A stretch of DNA of 64,000 bases. It comes from Tilletia caries (lineage: Eukaryota > Basidiomycota > Exobasidiomycetes > Tilletiales > Tilletiaceae). Positions 45,201-55,032 of this stretch are shown piece after piece (position 1 is the stretch's first letter; each line of letters starts with the position of its first letter). The notes beneath the pieces were generated by a model. The model was not told the origin of the DNA, made no database searches, and worked only from the letters and a program-made list of their open reading frames with translations. Where the stretch lies: assembly GCA_032718865.1 (NCBI GenBank), contig JALUTQ010000041.1, forward strand, positions 248,001 to 312,000, given 5' to 3'. A program made the translations under genes and the position numbers.

Positions 45201-46490
45201 AGCAAGTTGACTCCGGCGCCGGGGAGAAGCACAACGTCCAGGAAAGTGACGCGGCGGCCGGAGGGAAGAAGTCCAGTGACATCGCCGATGTGGTCGGATG
45301 CCTGCTTGGAGCCAACCGTCTTGAAGGTCAAGGTCTTGTCCGCTTTCCGAGAGTTGAGGAGCAGCTCGGGTCGGTCGACAATGTGCTGTGATGCACCAGA
45401 GTCGATCATGAAGGGAATCAAGGTCGACGTCGTGGAGGCGGCAAGAACGGAGGGCTCAAACATGGCTGCGAGCATCTCGTCGGCGTCTGGATAAGACTCG
45501 AGGGCGGCGGCAGCCTTTCCGGACGACGAAGTCGACTTGGGACACTCGGACTTGACGTGGCCTTGCTTGTGGCATGTCCAGCAGATCGGACCATTGCCGG
45601 GAAGAAGGTGGCTCGCGACTGGACAGTCAGGACGTTCGTGGTCGCGAGCACCACAGCCGTAGCAGAGCAGACGCTTGCTGTTGCCGTTGCTGTTGCCCTT
45701 GCCCTTGCTGCTGCCGGAGGTCGCCTGAGAAGAAGAAGGCGAAGAAGAAGACTTCTTCTTGCCGCCACCCGAAGAGGACTTGCCGGAGCGGGCCTTGTTT
45801 GCCACGCCCTTGATGGCGATGTGGAGATGTTGGCTGGCAGCGGCCATTGCCATGGCGTTGGCGCTGCGCTCCGCCGTGTGCTTCTGAGAAGCGTTCTCCT
45901 CGTTGTAGACCCGGACGAGCTGCAAAAAGGTCCGCTCGTCCTTCGGAAGCTGCCGCCACTCCGTCCTAACAACCCTGAGCGAATGAGGAAGGGTGTCGAG
46001 GAAACGGTCGCACTTGTCTTTGTCCTCCGTGCCCCAAGGAAGACCCGCCGCGCTCGCCTCAGCCACCAGCTCCATGTAGGAGTTGAGGTGCTGGACCATG
46101 TCTCCGCCCTCGTCGAGAAAGAGGTTCGCCATCTTGCGGTTGATGGCGCTCCGATGATCCGAGGAACCCAAGTCGTGAAGACTGGCGAGGAGGGACCACA
46201 TGTCGGCGGACGAGGAGAGGTCTCGAATCATGGCCTTGAGGGCCCCGCTGACCGTCTTGCGGAGGTAGGACATGGCCTTGGCGTCCCTGTCCTTCCAGGA
46301 CTCGGACAGGCGCACATCGGTGGAGGTGGCGTTGGGCGGCAGAGTTGGCTGAGTCTCGACGCCGCGGACAATGTCGAACGCGCGGATGCCGATGAAGACG
46401 GGCTCGATTGCCTCTCGCCAGGCGAAGAAGTTTTTCGAGGCCGACGAGGGCAGGAATGCCGGAGATGGCGGAGGAGTTGGTGTCGTCCAT
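42201..46490 (-). pseudogene. Copia family A gag-pol (minus copy), nearly intact
   Basis: Starts MDDTNSSAISGIPAL (46490) and ends DPANVV with a TGA (42201-42203). Domains are as in the copy at 26990-31290. Only two frame lesions are seen. The first is an A4 to A5 expansion near 46431 (after PALVGLE). The second is a one-base loss at the RT/RNase H border near 42712 (LVLAP then frame change), which the plus copy shares. Between them the frame is open for over 1,200 codons. The Tyr codon lost at 31177 in the plus copy is intact here (TAC, 42312-42314). This is the better reference copy for the family. Confidence 0.92.
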
Positions 46491-47006
46491 GCCGAAAAAA
46501 GAGAGGCAGAGAAGGAAGAAGACCGAGGGCCGAAGAAAGAAGAGGATCGGAGGTCGAGAAGACTGGAGAGTCGAGGACGAGGCGGGAGCGAGAACGCAGA
46601 GACCGCAGGACGAGATCGAAGGCGACGCAGAGCAGAAGAAAGGCTCTTGAAGTCGCGGTCGAGGAGGTCGAGACCAGCGAGGGCACAAGAACGAAGAGAG
46701 AAAGCCGAAAAGGCAAATCTTGCTCGGGCCTTGGATGCTTGAAGAAAACCTTGGATCCGTCTTGGGAGGACCAACAAGGTGTGATCGAAGATCGAGGTGT
46801 GCGAGGAGGACCAGAAGCAGCACCGAAAACAGGGTGGTAGGTCGGCAGGCGGCGGAGAACCAGCGGCAAGCGGAAAACCGACAGCAATCGTGGAGAACCA
46901 GCGATTCGTGAGGACAAGGTCGAAAGTCGAAGTCGATGAAGACGAGGTCGAGGACGAGAAGAAAGTCCACGGACAGGAGCAGAGGGAAGAAAGGAGCAGA
47001 GCTAGT

Positions 47007-47019
47007 CAGACTCTTAATC
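47007..47019 (-). promoter_or_regulatory. Family-A primer-binding site, tRNA-Lys(CUU) type
   Basis: Minus-strand GATTAAGAGTCTG directly after the 5' LTR; same site as at 26460, 31778 and 38384. Confidence 0.8.
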
Positions 47020-47623
47020 TGTTGTGAATACTAGGTGCTCAGTGCTCGACTACTCACCTTGGGAGGACCGACAAGGTGGAGGAGAGAGGCCGACGTCGCT
47101 TGACGAGTCGCAGGAGCAATCCCAGTATCTCAGGTTCGGTGTCGGACGGTCAGCTACGTAGTACCCCCTCGCAATGAGGGCGAAGTGACGTGCTGCCAGA
47201 ACTCTAGCCTATGCCTGAAGATACGGAAAGGATGCAACCTTTGACGGGGAAGTCAAGGATGAGGGCGAGAAGGTAAAAGATGAGGAGGACGAGGTCAAAG
47301 GTGAGGAGGACGAGGTCAAAGGTGAGGAGGTGACGAGGGAGAGTGGAAGCAGGAACGTGTGTGTTGAATTTCAATAGAAGCGGGGGAAACAGTGGTGGTG
47401 GAAAGTGCCTGCTTATATAGCTTTGTGGGTACAGGGGGAGGACAGCCATTGCGCAATGACAATGTGTGCCACATCGTTGCGCAACGATTTCGTGTCACAA
47501 ACGCAGGAATCGATGAGACTGGAAGTGGAGTCACAAATGAGACTAAGGGTCTCATCTATATAGGAAAGACTGTGGAAAGGTCACAACCACGTGGAGGTTG
47601 CTATGAAGATGCAATCTTCAACA
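47020..47623 (-). repeat. Family-A 5' LTR (604 bp)
   Basis: Partner of 41549-42155, with the hairpin at 47055-47078 and the GGCGA duplication on its right. Confidence 0.95.
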
Positions 47624-47836
47624 GGCGAGCGACACAACATTCCCGCTCTGCAGAAATGGCTTCGTAATCACAATGAGGACGACCTTACGTCCAGCGTCGG
47701 TGGCCGCCACAGCGTTTAATTCTGATTCCTACCCGGTTTCTTATCCCCACTTCTTTGATGTGTTTGGTGTATTTGTTGGGCAGTTGTAGCCTATAGATCC
47801 ACACAGTCAAGCTAGATGCTAGATAGTCTCGTGTGA

Positions 47837-48283
<447 letters not shown>

Positions 48284-48724
48284 GGGATGTCTTTGATGGA
48301 ATTGGTGCTTGATGGGCAACCAGGATGTCGCAACGATTCCGGACGGACTAGAAACCCAACCCGTCCCTGAATATTATCCAAAACCCCTCCCAATGACGCG
48401 CGACGCCCCATCGTTTGTTCTTCCAACGCCCCGCTCGTGATTCATATTCCTTTCCGTTCGGTACTACCGAAGTGCCGTCAGACATTCCGTTCGAGTGGCC
48501 AGCGCTTATGTACTCGGTTTGAAGGCTGACTACTTCTGCTCGTTTCAACCTCTTTCCTTCTGTCGCAGCGCTCGGAGTATCCCATCAGCATTCATACAGG
48601 CGGGCTGCCCATTCTGGTTCCTTCCTTCCTTCCCTCCCATCATTCACAGAAACCTCAATCTCTTCTACAGCTTCGCGCATTCTTCTGCCTCCACGAACAA
48701 CACATCCACATACCTCAAACGACA

Positions 48725-49174
48725 ATGTTCCTTCCTCGCGCCGTCTTCATTCTTCCCCTTTCTTTCCTCCTGCTCGCCGCAGCTGGCAACTCCGCGCCCG
48801 TGCCGGAGACGAACTGCCCGTCTTGCCTGTGGACCTGCCCCAGCCGCGTACTGTGAGTGCATGGATCGTTCTGCCTGGTGCTTCGGTCGTCTCTGATCGA
48901 TCATTTGACAACTGCTACTCTGTGACTGCAGCTTGAAGCACGTTTCGATGATCTCAAGACGTACTTGGCGCATATGAAGGCCCTAGAAGGTGAGCTCTCA
49001 CATTCCGGGGCTCGACCGTACCATAATAGCAGGTAAATCTGACATTGAGCTGCTTCTTCTTGCTGTGTGCGCGGAGCAGAAGTCGCTGAAAACGAGTTAA
49101 GAACCCTCCAGGCCCAGTATGACCTGTTCATGAATGGCCGATCAATTGAAGACCTCTCGCAAGAGGAAGAATAA
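48725..49174 (+). pseudogene. Small secreted-protein locus with a probable frameshift
   Basis: ATG at 48725 opens a hydrophobic signal peptide (MFLPRAVFILPLSFLLLAAA). Exon 1 ends at a GTGAGT donor (48853), exon 2 is 48932-48989 (LEARFDDLKTYLAHMKALE) and exon 3 is 49080-49174 (VAENELRTLQAQYDLFMNG, ending QEEE and TAA). Exons 2 and 3 join in phase with each other but need the frame AGDELPVLPVDLPQPRT in exon 1, one base off the signal-peptide frame, so exon 1 seems to have lost or gained a base. The layout (signal peptide, then a short helical acidic protein over three exons) resembles the locus at 52177. Function unknown. Confidence 0.5.
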
Positions 49175-50529
49175 CGGTTCATGTGGCTGGACGACGAGCT
49201 GGTGATGGCCAAGAGGACACAGAGTATATCATCAGAAACTCACTTAAGGCGCAGAACCTTCGAAACCTGCAGTTCCCTTCCGGTGTTCGCTAACTTCACA
49301 AATCCCAAACAAGATCTATACTCTGTTCCAACCGACTTCTCCCTAAAGTATACATATTGAGTTGGATACATATCGAAGCGATGTACGTGCGTACATGTGT
49401 GCTCCCTCCTCTCCTCAGTCTCCTCAACGCTATGCATTCTCCGAGAACGGCAATATCGGTTGGGACACAGAACCTGTCGAATAAGAGGTGATCGTGTTCC
49501 CTCCCTCTAGCGCACGAACGGAAGAAGAGACGATCGAGGCTGAGTAATTACGAAGCTGAGAACGACCGTCAATGTCAACGTCGTGACGTGGAATTTCGCG
49601 GATGGAGGACCAGTCCATTTCATATTTTGTCAGTACCAATGACCCAAGCTATATGTACGTCAAGGTACTGATGAAATGTCGCTATGTACGGCAATGACGG
49701 CTGCTGGATAGCCCTTTCCAACGCAGAGATCGTCTCGCGACGCTGTTCGTCAAGACTGGACGCAGTTCGGTCTGGGATTGACGCTTCGGGGCGTATCGAG
49801 CCGATACACTTTTGCGTATTCCCCTAACTTTAGTTAAGGGGTTATAGGGCGGCTCCCGCCTTACGGCCGTAAGCTTTTTGCCATTCAGGCTCGTAGTTTG
49901 GGACTTTTCTTCGCAACTACCAACACAACACACCATTCTGAATCAGTAGACCCTTGACCAAATCTAGTCCTGCAACTTCTGGCACAGGTTTCGTGGTTGT
50001 AGCATCAGAATTGACTGATCTGTCCTTGAGCCAAAGTTTGGTTTTTCCTTACATAAGCACAGAGTGCAGAAATCTTGCATACGTAATCAGTTCATTTCGA
50101 CACTCGACAGACGACAACCAACACCGCCAGCCTTTCTTCACGCTTCCATCGAAGCCCAACAAGCATCATGCGAATTGAACAATCCCCCCTCGATTTCTTT
50201 TTAACCGCTCTCTGCTCACCAAGGTTCAAGTTAATGATGCTCACCGCTGTTTTTGCTTTTTCTTGCTTAACCTGATGGCTGATACCACTTACCCATACCA
50301 GTCTCTGCTTTGTTCCCATTCTGAGTCCGGCCCAGGCCCCAGCAGTCAGCACTCCCGAATTGTCATCCAAGGTGAGCCTCGTGTTTATACGCGCATCTGC
50401 ATCAGGTGCTCCGGGTTAGGTCCTTACTCACCCATTCGTTTTTCAGCTCTCTGCTCTTATGAATCCGGTCGACGTCGTCAAGATGAGTAGACTGACTTTC
50501 CTCACTCACCATGCCCCATCGGACAGCTC
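49175..50529. other. No gene seen
   Basis: Frames on both strands are short and featureless. The stretch 49960-50250 is C/T-rich and promoter-like. No RNA gene was recognised. Confidence 0.4.
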
Positions 50530-50918
50530 TCTCCCTCGACAAAGCCGCTGCCAAGGTTGCTCCCAAAGCACACCACCTCGTCATCTCCAACCCCGTCAAC
50601 TCCACCGTGCCCATCGTCGCCGAGGTCTTCAAGTCTTTACGACCCCAAGCGGTGGGTTTTTTTCCCCCGACCCCCTCTCCTTCTTCTAACGGCTCTGACG
50701 CTTCATGAGTTAAATGGTGCTCATCACTGCATATCTTCGTACAGTCTGTTCTGTGTCACGGGTCACCACCTTTGACATCACACGCGCCTCCACCTTCCAC
50801 TTCGACATTGCCAACGTCAAGCCCGCCGAGGTCAATGTGTCCGTCGTCGGTGGCCACCTTCGGCGTCACCATTGTGCTTCTCCTCTCTCAAGTCGCCCAG
50901 GGTTCCATACTCCAATAG
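50530..50918 (+). pseudogene. Malate dehydrogenase fragment
   Basis: Reads LDKAAAKVAPKAHHLVISNP and VNSTVPIVAEVFKS, then after a small deletion YDPKR and an apparent intron, then VTTFDITRASTFHFDIANVK and PAEVNVSVVGGH, and after another shift GVTIVLLLSQVAQG. These are the NAD-malate dehydrogenase blocks around the substrate-binding Asn and the catalytic His (GGH). The N-terminal Rossmann part and the C-terminus are missing, and at least three frame changes are present. Confidence 0.8.
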
Positions 50919-52031
50919 TATGTTCAACACTGGACCTGACCTGACGGCTGACCTGACCTGACCTGACCTGATCTGACTTTCTTTCTGCTGTGCTCTTGCC
51001 TCTTCTATATTCCCTTACCTTCGCATCAAGCTCTGTTGGCATTCCTTTGCCCATTCGTCTCCGGTCTCAGCCTTCACCCGTCTTCTACGTCCCTTCCGTC
51101 TGCTTCCCCGGCCGCTTATGTTTCCTATCCCCTGACCTCTCCTTCTGCATTAGCCTCACGCTTTTTTCTCCTCAGTCTTTTTAATCTTATCTTCATTGCG
51201 CTCGCAGCTATTCTCCGTCTTGTTTGTCAATTGTCTCTCTCTGCGCGAAGCCATCATATGACATATCATTCTTTGCTTTCTGCTTCCTTGGTAGATACAG
51301 CCGTGCGGGATGATTACGTGTGTGAATTACGTGTGTGAAGTTCCTCAATCCCTTTTTCACGCAAGTTTGATCAACATTCAAAATGTTACATGGACAATGA
51401 TATAGATGCTCGTAGCTACGATCGCAAGTCGCAGCCGCATGGCGAAGCAGACGAAGGGTAGCGAAGCTACCTTGAGCTTCTGCGTAGCCGTGCTGGGCTG
51501 AGATTTGGTGACCTTTCTGATACAAAAGATTCGCGAAAAGGGGAGGGGGGGAGAGGACGCCCCCAGTCACGTCTTCGCACATTTCTACCAGGTCATAAGG
51601 GTCTGAGGTCCACATCGAGTCTGAGGGACACCCTGGCCTTTGGGCTTCAGCCGACAGCCAGGTCACTATGGTTCCAAGGCGTAAGTTGCTGCTACTTAAC
51701 TTTGTTGACTAAGTCTGTATTTAAATCCCACTCCCAGCCCCCAGCGACCTGTTATTCAACAAGGCGAAAAAGTTAGGGGAACACTCTGGTAAGGTACGCA
51801 CCCAGGTCAGGAATATACCATTGCCCGTCGGGGCGTCAGGGCTTCGTAATCATTCACCCCTCATACTTTGAATCCTAACCTTCTGATGGCAAGTCTGGGC
51901 GTCGGGGCTTCGGGGCGTTGAACGTTCTCACCTCATTTCATGAACAATCATTTACCCCTCCCACACATCGAACCCTCGCCTTCTGATGGCAATACTATCA
52001 TCCAGCAAACGTTCCTATCATACAGAAAGGG
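50919..52031. other. No gene; short CTGAC repeat and diverged direct repeats
   Basis: A pentanucleotide CTGAC array lies at about 50932-50977. Between 51800 and 51990 two diverged direct repeats share CTTCGTAATCATTCACCCCT-like and CCTTCTGATGGCAA blocks. No coding sequence is supported. Confidence 0.45.
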
Positions 52032-52039
52032 TATATATA
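52032..52039 (+). promoter_or_regulatory. TATA box of the secreted-protein gene
   Basis: TATATATA 138 bp upstream of the ATG at 52177, followed by a C/T-rich leader. Confidence 0.55.
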
Positions 52040-52176
52040 CGGACCTCTGATGACCATCAGGATCGATTTAGCACCATTCACCAGTGCCTCTACTTTCTTC
52101 TCACAATCTACTTCTGCTTGACGCAGTCTACCCTTCAAACATTTCGACATCGGCCTCGCCCACACCCAGCAACACG

Positions 52177-52724
52177 ATGCAGATCCGTCGCTTCTCCCCT
52201 CTCTCCTTCTTCCTCCCTGCCGTCCTCATCGGTTCTATCGCGCTGGGTATGGTTGCGGGCGCCCCTGCGCCAGCTTCTGCGGATCTCGAGCAGCATACCG
52301 CGGAGAGCTTCCTCAGTGAGTACCTTGATTCTGATCCACGCACCAGTAGGCCGTATTGACATGGTTATTTTGTGTAGAGAGAACGATTTCAAACCTCGAG
52401 GTCATGAGCCTGAAGGAACTCGAAGCACTGCTCGGTAAGCTGTCAAGAGACTCAGCTTGTTTATGATCGCCGTTACACTTGCTCACTGTAGCGTTCTGCT
52501 GCCCAAATTTCACAATAGAGTCCAAAAAGGAAGTACAGGAGGCATTCGTTAAAGCGATGTACCGTGGGAAGGCACTAGAAGGCACGGCCACAGAAAGCGA
52601 GCAATACTACACCAAGAAACTCCTCGAAGGCGCAAAAGAGGTGAAGGCAGAGATGGCCGCTATCTCCAAAGCTATTGGCGAAAAGTTGTTCGGGAGCTGG
52701 AAGAAGCCTACGGGCCTGCCCTAG
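52177..52724 (+). CDS. Small secreted protein, three exons, unknown function
   Basis: Exons 52177-52315, 52378-52434 and 52519-52724 join in phase to a protein of about 133 residues, with the stop TAG at 52722-52724. Donors are GTGAGT and GTAAGC, acceptors GTAG and ATAG. The N-terminus (MQIRRFSPLSFFLPAVLIGS then IALGMVAGAPAPA) is a signal peptide with a likely cut after an Ala near residue 33. The mature part is helical and charged (LKELEALLESKKEVQEAF, AKEVKAEMAAISKAIGEKLF), without cysteines and with no family I recognise. A TATA box and C/T-rich leader support expression. Small secreted proteins of fungi often act at a host interface, but nothing here shows that role. Confidence 0.72.
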
Positions 52725-53342
52725 GTCCCCTGCTGAAGGGTTGATATCCAAGAACCATCCAACTCTGGCACTTTGACAAATGCTCGCAGCTGAATGTGCC
52801 TACTTTCTTTCACCAATACTCCAAAATTCGTCCATGTCCTGCTCCTTTATCTGCCCATCTTCCCGCAAAATTGTACGCCGTGACTGCTCGACAGACAAAA
52901 CGGATGACCATCACCGCGTCATCTGCTTGGACAAGGAGGAGTGAGGACTGGTGCGCGGAGATAGGGCAAGGTCGTGCGCACGTCCAGAAACACTCCAGAT
53001 CCATCAGCACACGTTCCCTCAGGCCCGGATTTTGAGAGGATGTGGCAGCAGAGGTTCTACGGTGAGTATTGCGAAGTTTGGAGGCGTTGTATCCGTGCAG
53101 AACGTTGAGGAGCATTCTGCTGCTTGTGGTCCTGCTAATTCGCTAACTCAGTGTTAGGTTGAAGCCGTAGCACTTTGAACACCTCAAACTTCCGCAATCC
53201 GCGCCTTTGCCCAACGAGAGGCCCGGATGGGATGCAGAGGGAACAGGGTATATAAGGCCGCCCCTGGCCTGGCTGCGTCTCGGTCATGTGCCTTCGCAGC
53301 CAGCATCCCCATTCCCCTCGTCTCGCAACTCGCTGTGAACCT
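52725..53342. other. No gene seen
   Basis: Frames are short and without domains. Confidence 0.4.
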
Positions 53343-53560
53343 GGAAATCACCAAGTTGGCCCCCATAACCTCTGGCCCGTTCTCGTCACTGGACCAACCA
53401 TGAGTACTGTGAGTGCGACCTCGGGGCTGAGGGGTCTGTCCGACCTGTTATACTGATGGAATATTTCTCATCCATAGGGCTTCATCGGTGCGCACGTCGC
53501 GCTGGACGTCCCCCAACACGGGTGCCGCGTCCGCGGCACGGTGCGATCACATACCGCGAC
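53343..53560 (+). pseudogene. NAD(P)-dependent ketoreductase/epimerase N-terminal fragment
   Basis: A stretch reading, with one base missing, as PVLVTGPT, a GTGAGT donor at 53409, then after an ATAG acceptor GFIGAHVALDVPQHGCRVRG TVR. This is the nucleotide-binding start of short-chain (extended) reductases, TGxxGFIGxHV. The rest of the enzyme is missing. Only the first Rossmann strand-helix-strand is present, so it is a truncated copy. Confidence 0.65.
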
Positions 53561-53682
53561 CACTTCGAAGTCGTCGTGAAAGGTTGATTGCATGTGGTGG
53601 TAGAGAAGAAGATACAACTTTGGGTTGAGAGAAGGGGAAAACTCGGACACTTTGCACGTCACCCTCCATCCCGCATGAATGC

Positions 53683-54549
53683 TCATACAAGGCGGAAGGT
53701 CTCAGCGCGCGTACGAGCCAGGACAACAGAGATACAGGAAACAAGATATGAGAACGAAGGCATGAGAGAACGCCATTGCTTGAGAGTGGTTGTGGCTTGC
53801 GGGTGCTCAGCGCCCTCGAGGGAGAAGACGAGAGGGACGAAGGCCGTAGGCACCGCGTCGGTGTAAAAGCGGGACTTGGAGCGGGCCTTGGCATCGAGGT
53901 ATGCCTGAAGGCGCTTCGTTGCGGCCACGCGCATGCCCTCTCGTGCTGCGAGAGCCAGGTGCTCAGCGCGATCAGGTGCTCGTTGAGCGGTCGCATTGGT
54001 CAATGAGATGAAGGTGATGTCGTAGTCGGTATCACCACCACCTCCAGCTGCGGTGGTTCCATGTACCCGCCAATCTGTGCGCCTCATTGACTGAGCCTCA
54101 ATGCGAGGCTCGAGGTTCGCAGTGGCACCCTTGATACGACGAATGGCGGCAACAAAAAGATGTTTGGATGAGTCGTGCCGCACAGTGCGCCGGTGAGGGC
54201 GATCACTGCAGTCATCGTCGTGACCGTGGGTGTTGGGCTGCATGCAGTCCGGGCAGATCGGGCCTTTTGCATGAATGATGGTGCGATTGTGCAATAGCAC
54301 CTGGACCTGGCGATCGGACAGAGTGGTGCGCGCATCCATGGGAAAGGTATGAAGGCACGCACAACCCATACGACTACCGTTGGCGACCACCGTCATCGCC
54401 TGCTCGATTGAGAGCTTGCGCATAAACTCGTTGTCCAGGCGCTCGTACTCGGCTGCCACTCGCTTTGACTGGGGGATGAGTGGGTCATCGTCGCCTTCCG
54501 GGTCGAGAGGGTCATCCGGGTAGAGAGATGGCATGATGCACCGCAGCAT
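53683..54549 (-). pseudogene. C-terminal nuclease-like domain of a non-LTR retrotransposon
   Basis: The frame holds a zinc-binding cluster (MGCACLHTF..CPDCMQPNTHGHDDDC), then RHDSSKHLFVAAIRR, LEPRIE, RRTDWRVHG and TDYDITFISLTNATA. This order (C..C..H..C cluster, RHD, a basic-acidic pair near TD, then D-x-T) is that of the restriction-like endonuclease region at the C-terminus of some LINE elements. No reverse transcriptase lies upstream, so it is a fragment. It is open over about 260 residues, perhaps recently truncated. The assignment is from motif order only. Confidence 0.5.
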
Positions 54550-54960
54550 TCTGCGGGACGACTTCGTCGAGACGTTCGGAAAAAGAAACGTTCGCGAAGC
54601 GAGGTTGTGGTTTGTTTGTTGCGCTAATTCGAACCACGTCTTCCGTCTTCGATCCTAACAAACATCAAGCCATCATCAAGCATTCCGTCGAGCGAATGAC
54701 CCACATTCGCTCGTCAGCCCAGCAGCAGGTCGAAACGGATCGGCGGGAGTAGAAGGCATTGGGACGAGCAGCAATAGAATAAGCGCGATGTTGCAGAGGA
54801 AAAGAACAAACGAATCAAACATGGTGGTACAAGGAGGGGGAAGGACAGAAATACGGGCAAGATCAAGATGGGAGACGACGGGCTGACAGATTGTCCGAAT
54901 TGTCGAAGTTGGAAAAGTAGTCTAACAGGTTTCCTGGTAGTTTATTGTCCTTCGTAAAGT
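54550..54960. other. Spacer between LINE fragment and Sec7-PH gene
   Basis: No gene. It probably holds the 3' end of the Sec7-PH transcript. Confidence 0.4.
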
Positions 54961-55032
54961 TGCAGGTCCATAGCCACCTGGTCGTGCGACTAAGGTTTGC
55001 AGGTCCATAGCCACCTGGTCGTGCGACTAAGG
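54961..55032. repeat. 37-bp tandem duplication over the Sec7-PH stop codon
   Basis: The unit starting TGCAGGTCCATAGCC occurs at 54961-54997 and again at 54998-55032 without visible change. The second unit contains the TAG stop of the Sec7-PH gene (CTA, 55027-55029). Confidence 0.9.

Larger units (their letters stand above)
41549..47623 (-). mobile_element. Copia family A element (minus copy) inserted in the Sec14-type gene, TSD GGCGA
   Basis: LTRs at 41549-42155 and 47020-47623 (TGTTGTGAATACTAGG...ATCTTCAACA on the plus strand) flank the interior. GGCGA is repeated at 41544-41548 and 47624-47628. The LTRs differ at only a few sites: G7 against G5, one extra A, and one C/T change. The interior is nearly identical to 26460-31335. 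Confidence 0.97.
39887..47719 (+). pseudogene. Sec14/CRAL-TRIO lipid-transfer protein gene, disrupted
   Basis: Exon 1 (39887-39953) starts MSSLNILTKPNYDGEQ and has a TAG at 39941-39943. Exon 2 (40213-40787) has a charged linker, then the CRAL-TRIO N-domain (TMLRFLRARKWDVDRAL) and the lipid-binding fold start (HPIYFIHVGRHF). Exon 3 starts at 40869 (FVLLAMENARLL), continues VVFDMTGFGLKNMDW and LEAYFPETVQRI, then has a TAA at 41040-41042 where the family has Tyr, before VNSAPWIFKGIWQIL. At 41548 a copia element is inserted with TSD GGCGA. Beyond it (from 47624) the frame continues ERHNIPALQKWLRN and ends at a TAA (47717-47719). Introns have GTGAGT/GTGTGT donors and AG acceptors. Sec14-like proteins carry phosphatidylinositol and other lipids between membranes; this copy must be inactive. 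Confidence 0.88.

Noticed and set aside
45557..46840. Long open frame (427 codons) opposite copia family A gag.
   Set aside because: It is the reverse-strand shadow of a GC-rich gag frame, with low-complexity Arg/Val/Leu composition. The same applies to 43352-44407 and 29205-30137.
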